A stretch of DNA of 64,000 nucleotides. Origin: Amorphochlora amoebiformis (lineage: Eukaryota; Cercozoa; Chlorarachniophyceae). Each line of letters opens with the position of its first letter. Position 1 is the first letter of the stretch. The notes under the pieces were generated by a model, which was given only the letters and a program-made list of their open reading frames with translations, had not been told where the DNA came from and did no database searches. This document shows positions 1 through 30,692 of this stretch, one piece after another. The stretch lies in contig BAAHQB010000051.1 of NCBI GenBank assembly GCA_054601695.1, positions 558,001 through 622,000 on the forward strand. Reading direction: 5' to 3'. The position numbers were made by a program, and so were the translations under genes.

Positions 1-32
1 TATACATATATATATGTATGAAAGTATGTATA

Positions 33-34
<2 letters not shown>

Positions 35-104
<70 letters not shown>

Positions 105-107
105 GTA
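35..107. repeat. (TTA)n microsatellite
   Basis: About 70 bp of TTA/ATT triplets with one TAG variant, giving a poly-leucine frame with no coding value. Equivalent arrays lie at 47237-47332 and 57959-58036. Confidence 0.95.
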
Positions 108-232
108 ATATATATATATATATGTAAATATTATACATATATATATATATATATGAATTTGTATGTACATGTGCGTCTGTACATATGCATATTGTTAATA
201 CTGATTTATGAATAACGATGTAACTAGTCAAC

Positions 233-16860
<16,628 letters not shown>

Positions 16861-17018
16861 TGTACTATTTGTCACCTTCCGTGACAGCAGGTTGTCACAC
16901 CGTCACGTCGATTGGTCACACATAGGCCCAAGCGGAATCTACGGAGTCCACGGAACCCAGATTCCGGGTCGTCGACCTTCCGGCCTCCCGCCTTCCCAAT
17001 TTTCGGTACCACCCGACC
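16861..17018. promoter_or_regulatory. Divergent promoter between the UBXN11-like and YjeF_N genes
   Basis: The 158 bp between the two opposed start codons must hold both 5' UTRs and promoters. The block 16871-16920 carries several GTCAC/GTGAC pentamers on both strands and one ATTGG (inverted CCAAT box) at about 16911. No TATA box is evident. The function is inferred from gene geometry. Confidence 0.5.
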
Positions 17019-18210
17019 ATGCAACAACTCAAGAAGGTATTTTGATATCCATGAGGATTTATTCGTGGAGAAGAGGGGAAATCCAATTCGAGGAATCTAA
17101 ACTCGTCCTCCAATCTTGCAGAGACAACACAGATTGGTGGGTGTGAAAGGAAGTTCATTCCGAAGGCCAAAGTTTTTCGCACCACAAGGAGACGAGGTCC
17201 CATCAGTAACGACGGCGGAGATGGTCGAGGTTGATCGGGTAGCTGTTGAGGGTAATTTTGAGTAAAAATGCCAGCTATAGTCATTTCTTCCCACTTATAG
17301 ATGGACGTATCTCACTGTTGTTTTCACCAGAAACTGGGCCAAATTTATATCAAATGATGGAAAACGCAGGTCGCAACCTCGCTCAGCAGGCCATCCACTC
17401 CTTGAGGGTATCATTTTTTCTTTTGAAGTGTGACTATTTTTGACTTCCTGATTCACAAGATTGCTCAAGTCGACTGCAGGTCAGCGAGGATTGTCGTGCT
17501 GGCAGGCAGCGGAGGGTCCAAATTTATATGTATTCATTGTTGCAACACGCGCACCTATTTCCTAATACTTTGTATCTAATATATATATATATAGAACTGT
17601 AAATCTAATATTATAGCACATGTAAAGATGTGATATAATATATACAGTACAACATGTTTATGCAAGTACATCTGGTCCCTAACTCGAAATTTATCGTTAG
17701 GAACGGGGGAGGTGGGATATGCGCAGCTCGCCATCTGGTGAATCATGGGGCAGCGAATCTCGTTTTGTGTTTATCGTCCCCTCAGAAACTCAAGCCGGTT
17801 AGGGCTCTGGGATAGGGTTAGGGTTAGGGTGATTTAAGATGGCTAGGTTTTAGTAGAGCTATATATGTATATATATATATAGTGGTTATTGCCGGTAGTC
17901 CGGTAGTCCGGTCCGGCCCACCGGTAATATGCCAGTATGCAAGGAACTCTGGTAGCTCAGTGTGATTGTAGTCCAGGGTTAGCTGTTGCCCGTTTGGATT
18001 ATGACGAATGGTTATGGATAACTCATGTTTGGTATTCGGATAATTCCTTTCTTTCTCCGAAACCCATAGGTTCCGTCGGTTCCGTTGCTTGCCCGATCTT
18101 TATTTTCGCCTACTAATCGCGATCTATCTAACCGTAGTCTAACGATAGTCTAACTCCCCGTAGTTAGTAGCTATAGGTTCCGCGCTAGCTATAATGCCGT
18201 CACAATAAAC

Positions 18211-18261
<51 letters not shown>

Positions 18262-18289
18262 TATTATATATGTGCAAATATGTTCGTGT

Positions 18290-18346
<57 letters not shown>

Positions 18347-18411
18347 CATATATATATATATATATGTATATACATATACAATTTATATGTGTGTATATGT
18401 ACACATGTATG

Positions 18412-18485
<74 letters not shown>

Positions 18486-18560
18486 GTCTGTATATGTATA
18501 TACATATGTATACATATATATATATATATATGTCTGTTTATGTATGTATATATACATATA

Positions 18561-18619
<59 letters not shown>

Positions 18620-18856
18620 ATGTGTATCTATATACTGTATTTCCATAGTTATATCTTTGTATCCATACATGCATGTGTTTATGTATGTGTGTATTGTGTA
18701 TCATAATATATGTCTTGTATAATATGAATACTATGGTGAATACAAAAATATTCATGTAAATAAATATGAGTATTCTCCACAACATGATTACATGCTTACG
18801 CAATATTATAGTTACACACACATATATATATATATATATATTACATCTTTATTTGT

Positions 18857-18887
<31 letters not shown>

Positions 18888-18888
18888 G

Positions 18889-18933
<45 letters not shown>

Positions 18934-19940
18934 ATGTATGCTTATGTGTACTGAATATCATTATATCTGTGCATATATGTATGTGTGTTATATCTTCCTT
19001 ATTATAAACCAGGTTACCCGCTGGCAGCTCAAGGTACCAATCTACCACCCTTAATCCTGTCCATGGTCCTATCCCCAACTCCCCTAGGTTTTTCGCTCCG
19101 CCGGAGGCAAAGAGGTCACCCCAAGCGAGCTGAGGGAGAAGAAAACCACATCAACATCGCTCAAAACCGACCTCATAATCGACGCTGTCGTCGGTCCATC
19201 CTGCCTAACCTTAATCCCACGGATGCTGAGCCCAACCCGAATCAAAGGTTCAGACTAGTTATAACCGCGAACCTAAGCTATCCGCACCTTCTCTACCAGG
19301 ATACTCTCTACGTGGAGCCCCGAGAGGAACAGCTCAGGAACTAATCAGGTAACAAGCAGCCCGATACCCGAACCCTTGCCCTGAAGTAAAACTACTACGT
19401 TACAGTCTATGAAAAAAAAACCCTACTCTCACTAGGTGGGCTAACGACTCATCGGCCCACATCCTATCCCTCGATACGCCCTCAGGTATTCCTGAATCCT
19501 AACACTATTGCTAATCCTAACCCTTTCCAATTAACTCAGGCCTAGATTCCACGACTGGGGAGACTCCGGGCGACTATATAAAAGTTGGTGGAACACTGTA
19601 TCTTTAGACTCACACCTGAATCAATCCCAACCGTAACCCTAGAAGATGACCCTTACCTTATCTCACCCTGAGCATCATCTCAAAGGCACCTCTGTCCTCC
19701 TCCATCTACTATTAGGCAACCTGGACCCTTACCCTCGCGCTCCCGAAGACAGGCCTCTCCGACCCCAGTAAGACCGGTGAGATATATCTGGCGGACATCG
19801 GGATCCCACGGGCGTGCTACACAGCTGAGACCCTCAGGATCGACTATTGCGGAAAATTCTTTGGGGGGCACTATCGGATTCCGCTACGGATAGAGGTTGA
19901 ACAAGGATTTGGGAATAACCGTATCGAGCATAACTTTTAA
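17019..19940 (+). CDS. YjeF_N-domain protein, NAD(P)H-hydrate epimerase type; 11 exons, about 290 aa
   Basis: Metabolite-repair enzyme family that epimerises damaged (hydrated) NAD(P)H so the dehydratase can repair it. Exons: 17019-17036, 17122-17251, 17331-17407, 17460-17515, 17701-17797, 19013-19033, 19088-19193, 19300-19348, 19436-19485, 19540-19583, 19716-19940. All join in phase (873 nt with stop). Seen in order: [50 protein letters not shown] (nucleotide-binding loop with an NGGGG turn); [55 protein letters not shown]. The order and motifs match the YjeF_N fold over its full length, with no carbohydrate-kinase dehydratase domain attached. The family member with an NGGGG turn may have a role beyond classic NAXE. 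The first exon is only six codons, so the start is the least certain part. Confidence 0.9.
17880..18195. mobile_element. Dispersed element, copy 1 (probable inverted-repeat element)
   Basis: Shares with 56700-57020 a core including GGCTGTTGCCCGTTTAGATT (with variants), GACGAATG, and AACC..GGTTCCGTCGGTTCC. Its right end, about 18138-18194, is the reverse complement of the left end of the other copy (GGAACCTATAGCTA, CTAACTACG, GTTAGAC). It lies in an intron of the YjeF_N gene. No transposase is visible, so it would be non-autonomous. Confidence 0.65.
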
Positions 19941-19967
19941 TCCACAACGTTACTTAGTCGGAAGGGG

Positions 19968-20225
19968 ATGAGAAAGTACAAGCTGCGAGGCAGAAGGTTT
20001 CTAAGGCGACAGTTGATAGGTAAGGGAAATATAGGCGATATTTTGAATTATAGATTATATTTATGGATGAGGTCAGGTCAGCTTTGGTACGGTTTGGGTA
20101 CAACAGTTTATCATATTCTCTTTTTTCTTTTTGCTGGTAGGATTGTATTTCTAGGCACGAGCTCGGGAGTACCCACGGCAGCTAGGGGGACTTCTTGTGT
20201 GGCTTTAAGACTGTCAAATAAACAA

Positions 20226-20264
<39 letters not shown>

Positions 20265-20320
20265 CCATGCATGTATACATATATATATATATATATAATT
20301 ACACACATGTATATATATTA

Positions 20321-20368
<48 letters not shown>

Positions 20369-20919
20369 TGTGTGTAATTATATATTTATATGTAATATAT
20401 ATATATATATGCTTATGTGCATATCTAATCCCAACCTAACCTTTACCCTAACCCTTACCCTAACCCTAATCTGAACGTCCACACTTAGTCTAACCTTTCT
20501 CTGCCTCCCTGGCAAAAGTCTAAACTAACCTAACCCTAACCCGAACCCTATCCGTAACCCTAACCATAATCCTAACCTAACACCTTATAAATATATACAC
20601 AATATACATATTATATGTATATACATATATATATATATATATGTATATTATATGGATATATTGGTACATAATATATATATATATATACATACACTATATA
20701 TATATATATATATATATACAGTACATATATGATATATAGTACATATATATATAAATACATATATATATATACTATTAAGCAGGATATTATAGATACGTAC
20801 ATATACGTTTGTGCATTTAGTCATATACGGATATATAATAGTAGTTCTATTTGACTGTGGAGAGGGTTCTCATCGTCAAATAATCAAGTCTAAGGCAAGC
20901 TTGTATAAATTATGTGAAT

Positions 20920-20956
<37 letters not shown>

Positions 20957-21028
20957 TATGTGCACGTACTTAGATATATATATATATATATATATATATT
21001 GATATATATGTGCACATACTTAAATATG

Positions 21029-21062
<34 letters not shown>

Positions 21063-21242
21063 CAAATATATATATATATATATATATGTATATATGTGTG
21101 TATGCATATATGTACATACGTAAGTAATATTTATACACATAATATATATATATATGTAATATATATATATATATATATACATATATGTAGATATGTAGCA
21201 AGTATGTCTGCATGTAAATACACACACATTTACACATTCATA

Positions 21243-21303
<61 letters not shown>

Positions 21304-21393
21304 CACATATTCATTTTATGGCATGCACATACGTACTCCCAACAAAATTTGCCCTTCCATCTCCACCTAGTCAATCACTACCTGCGTAATCCG

Positions 21394-21442
<49 letters not shown>

Positions 21443-21866
21443 CATACATACATACATACTTTATAATGTACATGCGTCCCAACAAAATAACCCTTTCATC
21501 TCCACTTAGTCAATCACTGCGTCGCGAATCCGTCATATCTTCATCACCCATCTCCATGGCGATCACAGCTTTGGTCTCTTCGGTACCTAGCCCTGTAACT
21601 AGCTACTCCAGATTTTAGGAAACAGAGAGTGAGAGAAAGAAAGGAGAGAGGGGTTGAGAGGAAATGTAGAGCATGGATGAGATGCGTGGATGTATGTACA
21701 TGTGTAAATGCGTAATATATGGATATGTGTGTGTCCATGGGTATTTGAAAGTGTTTACATGTGTACTTTGATTGTAAGTGTGATGTTAATTTGTACGTAC
21801 CAAGTGAAATATGCACATATGTATATATATACATATATATATATATGTGTGTGTGTGTTATATAAC

Positions 21867-21930
<64 letters not shown>

Positions 21931-21963
21931 TTGTGGTGTGTATTTACATTTTATATACGTATC

Positions 21964-21994
<31 letters not shown>

Positions 21995-22132
21995 CACAAG
22001 CATTAGTATATATAAAAAAACATACGTATATATATAATATATATATATATATAATATATATATGTATGTATATTCTTATACATATATATACATATACATC
22101 AAATACATTTAACCTCAGCGTATACATACATT

Positions 22133-22179
<47 letters not shown>

Positions 22180-22276
22180 ACGTATGTATGTATGTATGTA
22201 TATAAATATATTTATTTATTTATTATATATATATATATATATAAATGCTATATATGTAAGCATGCAATATCCAAGC

Positions 22277-22326
<50 letters not shown>

Positions 22327-22925
22327 TATATGTACGTATATACACATGCATACATGGATTTGCATATACATATTTAAATACATATTGAACCTACATGTAC
22401 ATGTGTATGTTTATATATAGCTATGTAATATCCATACATCTCCGCATGTACACACATGTACATATCTACAAATCAATCATATACATATAACTATATGTGT
22501 AATATATGTGTGTGTGTTGCTATCCTTACATCCCGTACATGCATCCATACAAACTCATGTACACATACATACAAACCAATCATATACATATACCCCCAGG
22601 CCTCATCAACGCACTTCATATCACTTCCAACAACTCCAAAATCAACATCGTATCCAGCCTTACACCCCAACCCCAACTACACCGCTAATCTCCACTCTTA
22701 CCCAGTATGGTCCTCTTGGTATCCGAAGGTTTGTGGAGAGCGTCATCCTAATCTCGGTTAATTTAAGATAAGTCCTTGATCCTGTTTTATAGTCGGCGGT
22801 AATTTTGAGTTTGATGTAATAGGCGTCGAGTTTAGACCATGTGAATATTGTCGAGATCTCTGGAGATTCACCGCCTGCGATCGATATCGGGAGTGGTGTG
22901 TTGTATGTTATATATAATATATACA

Positions 22926-22980
<55 letters not shown>

Positions 22981-23107
22981 GCTTGTGTACTTCTATATAT
23001 ATATATATATATAGTATAAATACATATAATATATGTATATGTATATATATATAATTACATATGAATTGAAGATTTGTGTGTGTGTATTATGTTACATATA
23101 AATATAC

Positions 23108-23140
<33 letters not shown>

Positions 23141-23291
23141 TATGTATACATATATATATATATACATATGTATGTACATATATATATATATATATAATAT
23201 ATACATGCACCTTTTTCCTTATTTGCATATGTATTTGTACATATGTATATATTAATAGTATATATATATATATGCTATATGCATGTATACT

Positions 23292-23328
<37 letters not shown>

Positions 23329-23424
23329 ATGTATGAAAGTATACGTGGGTATGCATTTGAATTATATCGTAAAACATGTGTGTACATTTGCATATAAATA
23401 TTCTTATTATATATATACATATAT

Positions 23425-23466
<42 letters not shown>

Positions 23467-23506
23467 TATATGTATATATATACATATATATATATATGCC
23501 TATCAT

Positions 23507-23549
<43 letters not shown>

Positions 23550-23595
23550 TATATATATATGTATATATGTTTGTGTACACATATATGTATGTATA

Positions 23596-23634
<39 letters not shown>

Positions 23635-24468
23635 TACATTCCTAAGTATATGTTCATGAGAGTCCATATTCAGGCATCACTGTGACCCCAAGGAAGATTC
23701 TTCACGTTAAGGTAGGGCAAATAGTTTAAAAAGAATCACAAAGGGAAAATCTACTGGTAGTTACCACACTTTTGTGTGCCATCAGGAACTGGAGTGCTAC
23801 GGCTACATCGTAAAGGAGTCGCCCCGGCGAGGAAAGTTGGACGCGAAGGCCGGTAGAATGTACATAGATGCATATATGCTCATTTTTGTATATACCATAT
23901 AATACATATATATCTATAATATGTGTACATATACTAATACCATATAATACATATATATATATATATAATATATGTACATATACTAAACACGTTCCTTTAA
24001 CTTTTCCTACTGCCAGCCAAGGAGCTGGGAGCCAAGGGAAGAGAGCTAGGAATACTAGCGTGCGGAAAAGACATTGTGGTAGGTGCTATCGATTCAAGCT
24101 TGCCGAAATGAATATCCTAATATCTTTGAAAGCGGGAAGACGGGACCATAATAGAAGCCCAGCGGGTAACTTCACCCCCGAGTCCAGGGATCAAAATTGC
24201 ATTGTTGTGGGATACCTATGACGCATCAAATGCCAAGAAGGTAAACCTTTTGGATATCACTTATGTCCAGATGAAGTTTTATGTCCGTGTATATGCAGGA
24301 AGCCACTGAGTGCTCACTGCTTATCCATGAGGCGACCTTCACCTCTGAGTAACCATTGGTTTCTTTCTTTTTTTTTTGGGGGGGGTGTTGTTTCGGGAGT
24401 AATGATGATGTACAGGCAAAAAGAGAATGCAGCAAAGTACGGGCATTCAACCGCAGGTTCATCACGTC

Positions 24469-24506
<38 letters not shown>

Positions 24507-24873
24507 ATATATATATATATATATACATATATATTATATATATTATATGCACATATTTTGTACATAATACATATATATATATATATATATTTATACATAC
24601 ATACATATGTGTATGTATATATATATTGTATAATATATGTATATATAGGTAGTCTATATGTGTATTCGTAACATTTGTATGTAAATATTATATTACAGAT
24701 ATATATATATATACATATATGTATGAAAATATATAAAAGACATAAAACTAATACATATACATACATACACACATGTACATGTATAAGTACACACATTACA
24801 TATATATATATATATATATTACATATATATATATATATATATGTGTATATATGATATATATATATATATATAG

Positions 24874-24915
<42 letters not shown>

Positions 24916-25146
24916 ATATATAGTGTAAGATGTAACAGAAGTATATGTTGTGTATCCGTGCGTATCTGCATTTGAATCTATGTATCTTAGTATTTATGAA
25001 ATACATATATATATACACATATATATATATATATATATATGTATATGTATGTATATATGTATATATATATTTATATATATGTATATATACACATACATAC
25101 ATATATTGTATATCTGTGTTTATTTTTACATGTATACATACACACG

Positions 25147-25217
<71 letters not shown>

Positions 25218-25378
25218 TTTATATATATATATATATATTCATGTATATATTTGTATATACATATATACAAATTATTATATATATATATGTATATATATAT
25301 GTACATATTATACGTATCTATAATTTGATAGATGTATTTGCATATATTTCGAATTACATATAAAAATGCAGTTTGCAC

Positions 25379-25411
<33 letters not shown>

Positions 25412-25415
25412 CATG

Positions 25416-25481
<66 letters not shown>

Positions 25482-25586
25482 GTATACCTATATACATATA
25501 TATATATATAAATATATATATACGTATATTAGGTGTGTAGGTATGTACAAAAGTATATATGTATATATATATATGTATACATAAAG

Positions 25587-25621
<35 letters not shown>

Positions 25622-25648
25622 GTGTATATATCTATATGTATTTATATA

Positions 25649-25687
<39 letters not shown>

Positions 25688-26118
25688 GAATACGGTTCTA
25701 CACGATATAGAGACCACGACATCACACACACATATACATATATACACACATATATACATACATACACATTACATATAAATATATATATATATATATATAT
25801 GCATACATATATATATATATATATATGGGTTGATTTGTACATTACAAGGATATTTTATATCTAGATACATACATTATGAACACCTGTATTCTATTTGCAG
25901 CATTTGCGGTGCGGTACGCCCTCGAAATCAAAGCTAAGGCATTGGTGATGACGCACATATCTGCACGGTTTCAAATGGATAATAAACGTGACGAGGGAGT
26001 GAAGCCTCTGTTAGAAGAAGCACTTAAAACCTTGGGAAACTCTTCGTTGCCTGTGGTGATCGCGGATGACTTCATGGAAATGCAGAGGGAAGGTGATGAG
26101 TTCCAAGTGCGATCGTAG
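19968..26118 (+). CDS. tRNase Z (ribonuclease Z, short ELAC1-like form), at least 13 exons
   Basis: Endonuclease that removes 3' trailers from pre-tRNA; a metallo-beta-lactamase fold. Well-supported exons: 21510-21582, 22600-22649, 22706-22756, 22823-22895, 23674-23711, 23744-23852, 24017-24082, 24140-24240, 24299-24348, 24416-24456 and 25901-26118, with matching phases. 5' pieces: 20141 to about 20215 ([16 protein letters not shown]) and about 20842-20913 ([17 protein letters not shown]). Seen: the metal motif [52 protein letters not shown] (exosite-like); LLWDTYDAS (usual G before DT is W); [20 protein letters not shown]; a terminal ADDFMEM. The N-terminus is uncertain. An ATG at 19968 opens a basic stretch in frame with FLGTSS; a GT at about 20078 would join it in phase. 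The joins around 20215, 20842 and 20913 are unresolved. Confidence 0.92.
20426..20582. repeat. Interstitial telomere-type repeat (CCCTAA)n in a tRNase Z intron
   Basis: Two runs of CCCTAACCCTAA-like units around a 50-bp unique stretch, between (TA)n arrays. Similar but shorter TTAGGG-type runs occur at 15249-15292 and 17798-17832. Confidence 0.85.
21333..21399 (+). repeat. Truncated copy of a tRNase Z intron-exon boundary
   Basis: Near-copy of 21471-21540, which holds the end of an intron, its acceptor and the start of the HxHxDH exon. Both read CCCAACAAAAT, then TTTC/CTTCC-ATCTCCAC, TAG, TCAATCACT and AATCCGTCATAT. The copy lacks the metal-binding codons and dissolves into (TA)n. It lies upstream of the intact exon. 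Confidence 0.85.
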
Positions 26119-26511
26119 TGCGCTGTGCCATAGTCTAGATAGTATGAAAACTTGATCCCTGCAGATATGACCCGTATTATACACTTAATTACTACTATTG
26201 TCTTCGGTCAGCTTTGTTGTAGAGTCATATATGTTTGCTTTCATCATACTTCACAGCCCGTAAGGGACCGGGCCAGTGTACAGTCTAGACAGTGCATGTA
26301 CTAGACGACATGTACTGTATCTACCATTAGTTAATTTGGGTTGTGGTTATGAACGCATAATATCATGAACTAGATTAAATTATACAGGATTCGGAAAGTA
26401 TATTTCATAACGCACACTAGTAACTAAGCAAGTCAGAGCAACAGTAGAGCTACTAAAATCTACAGATGGTGATCGAGCTTGAGTTGAAGCGCTAGTCACT
26501 CATCCGAGAGT
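26119..26511. other. Convergent intergenic spacer
   Basis: About 390 bp between the tRNase Z stop and the stop of the opposing RING/TRAF gene. It has no (TA)n and no open frame I can support. It is rich in short palindromes such as CTAG, GTAC and CATG. Both 3' UTRs must lie here. Several AATAAA-like sites occur, but none can be assigned. Confidence 0.6.
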
Positions 26512-27579
26512 TCAAAAATAAATATGAGTATCGGAGTAGTCTCGATCGTTTTCAGAGAAGAGCGATTCATCATTCTCTGAGTGCTCCTCGTCGTCGTACT
26601 CAGTGGAGGTCAATGACGATACATCCGAGTCAGCTGCAGTGCCAAATATAATTATCAATACGAAAAGGGTAGGGGTTCAAGGGTTATAGGATTGATTACT
26701 GTCATCAAGATCCTGTGAATCTCCTGCACGACGGGTGGGCACATCGGTACTAAACTCTGCTGACACTCTCCTGCGAGTGTCAACCAACCTGAAGGATATA
26801 GAATATTTCTGGAATGGAAATTTGGGTAATATAAACACCTACCCGACGCGGAGATGGAGCCTTTCCAATTCGTGGACCTTAGGACCGTCCTTGGGTTGAA
26901 ATCCAAGATAACAAATCTAATCAACGGTTGATGTTCATCAGAATTTGAACGCAGGATTTTCAAAAATGAAGATATGGCGACGTATGACGAAAGGCCAGTT
27001 GTCGTAGATTGACAATATACCTCGCTCTCTTTCGATTTGCCTCTCTTGAACACTACGCGATGAATGGTCGGCTGCATTTCGATGTCGAGACTAGGTCTAA
27101 TGTAGTTCGAAAAATAGGTCCGTATCAGGGTACAGGACATTGGCCGTGAGGTGAGGATAGTGTGATACTCACCCTTTGAGCACAAAGAAGCGCAGGCGAA
27201 CCTGATAAAAAAACAATACACTATAAGCTAATACACCGGGAAATTCTCAGTTTATTACGAGATATCATGTAAGATGAATATCACACATCATGTATACATA
27301 CATTATATATATATATATATATGTATGTATACTAGTTATTTATGTATTTAATATATATATATATATATATTAAATATATATATATCAATATGTATATTAC
27401 ATACATTGTATGTACATATGTATGTATGATGTAAGTAGAAAGAAGGTGTAAATGAAGATAATATAAGGAAAAGGAAAGTGGAAAATACTGCATATAAACA
27501 TAGATATGCAAATATATACATATATATATATATATATTATATATACATATATTTTTATTTCCATATAATATATATACAC

Positions 27580-27610
<31 letters not shown>

Positions 27611-27755
27611 TTACAATATATATTTATATATATATATATATACACATACATACACAACACATATATACATATACACACATACATGTACGTATACATACAT
27701 ATGCACATATATATATATATATTCATATATATATATATATATATGTACATATATG

Positions 27756-27799
<44 letters not shown>

Positions 27800-28141
27800 A
27801 GGCTTCGTTATATGCTACAAGGAACCTTTTTTGTATTCAGTCTCCACATACATGTATAAATTACTAAGATATGTATGTGTATATACACGTAAATATACAT
27901 GTATTATACATGTATGTGTACATATCTTTTTAATACATGTATGTATCATGTAAAATGTGCATGTGTAGATAAATATATTTTGTATGTATAAATATCTATG
28001 TATATATATATATATATATATACTCAATATACATATGTCTATGTACTCAAATATATACATGTGTATATATGTATGTATAATATATATAGATGTATATTAT
28101 ATATATATACTCATATGTATATCTTATACAAATATATATAC

Positions 28142-28181
<40 letters not shown>

Positions 28182-28242
28182 TTATGATGTGTAAACACGT
28201 ACATGTATATAAACATACGTATCTAAATATAATATACATACG

Positions 28243-28305
<63 letters not shown>

Positions 28306-28328
28306 TTATCATATCAAATATTAAAAAA

Positions 28329-28359
<31 letters not shown>

Positions 28360-28473
28360 TATAAATATGTACGTACACATGTATATATATATATATATAT
28401 ATATGTATTTCTCTATATATATATATGTATATATATTATATATATAATATATATTATATATATATTTATATTA

Positions 28474-28506
<33 letters not shown>

Positions 28507-29368
28507 CTGTATGTAAGTTTTCGTAGTAGACTGGTTACTTCATATCGCATCACACCTTTCTCTTTACCGTCGATACTGCCCTCAATCTCACACCAACTTT
28601 CATCTCCTGTATTAGTATGGGGGGGAGCAGATTATCCAATTATCTACCCGTTCCAAACAGCCGCTGGCAATTTGTTTTTCTACCTGTGTTTTCGAATCTG
28701 CGTTTGGTCCCGAGCTATTCAGAGAGTCTTTCCTCTCTGCGTTGCGTTCTGAGGTGCGCGAGCTGGATGAACGAGTGGTCCTCCTCGATTGGGTCTTACA
28801 ACTGACTAGGACCATCTCCCAGAGCATGCCGAAAGCTGTGAATGTCTTACAACACATTTCTGGTTCATACAGAGCATCCATCGTTAGGGTACACACCAGA
28901 GTAGTATGGGTTTCACCATCGCATATATCGTCGCGTTCGATGAAGACGTCCCTGATGCAGATGTTACCGCAGTAGGAAGAAAGCAGCTCGCAGATTGTTT
29001 TTTGTGCGTGAAGCTTGGCCTGGCGTTACAAGTTATTAATGGGCGAAAAAAAGTAGACGTCGGGTAAAGTACCTGAAACTTTTGATTCTTTTTCTCCTCA
29101 CCGCGTTGCCTAATGAAATTGAGCCAGTGAGGAATTGATGTGCTGTACGTTGGGCAACGAACCTCTTGTAATAATTTTTAATTCGACAAAAATTATTAAG
29201 ACATGTAATATTAATGATTTATTTTCTTATGTATAAATTATATTTTATATGTATACGCACACATACACACATGCACATTTTACGTACATTTATTTATTCA
29301 TACAGTGTATATACACACATATATATATGTATGTATATATATATATATATAAATATATACATATATCT

Positions 29369-29433
<65 letters not shown>

Positions 29434-29959
29434 GTATATCTACATATGTTACATATATATATATATATATATATATATGTATAAATAGAATATATCCATA
29501 TTTTAGTATTATACATGTAAATGCATGTATATATATATATATATATACATACATACATATATATATATTATATATATATATATATGTATATTATACATAA
29601 TGTAGTATTACATCCACACACGAGATTTAAAAAGAAGATTCAATATTTTACTAATACTATATATATATATATGTATAATATCATATATAATATATATTTA
29701 TATATATAGTATTACATATTTACATATATATATATATATGCATTTATGGTCTTCACGCAAACCATATCTATATCTATGATAGATGTGCAGCACCATATCT
29801 ATATCTATCATAAATGTGCAACACCATTCTGTATCTATGATATATGTGAACACCATATCTATATCTATGATAAATGTGTAAAAAGTACGCGCATATATGT
29901 ATACACACTATATATACTGGTTAAATATATGCATATGTGTGTGTATATATATATATATG

Positions 29960-30000
<41 letters not shown>

Positions 30001-30017
30001 ATATATATATAATATTT

Positions 30018-30100
<83 letters not shown>

Positions 30101-30182
30101 TATATGATGTGTATGAATATATATATATATATATATATCAATATATATGTGTACATACATATACATAATATATATGTATATA

Positions 30183-30215
<33 letters not shown>

Positions 30216-30319
30216 TGCGCATATATGTGTATATTTTCTTTTTTTGAATATAATATTACATGTATATATATTATATATATATATATATAATATATATATA
30301 TATATATACATTATACATA

Positions 30320-30361
<42 letters not shown>

Positions 30362-30468
30362 GTATGTATATAATGTGCAAAATACTTCCATATGACCAAC
30401 ACACTCACACATATGTATAAATATGTGTGTTTATACGTGTTTATACATATACATATATGTGTATTATA

Positions 30469-30507
<39 letters not shown>

Positions 30508-30530
30508 ATATATAATATATAATATACAAA

Positions 30531-30584
<54 letters not shown>

Positions 30585-30628
30585 GTATATATATATATAT
30601 ATATTTATACATATGTTTACAAATATAC

Positions 30629-30692
<64 letters not shown>

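Noticed and set aside
18985-19344. A 119-codon open frame on plus
   Set aside because: It reads two YjeF_N exons (19088-19193, 19300-19348) in the wrong frame and through an intron. The spliced frame has the family motifs.
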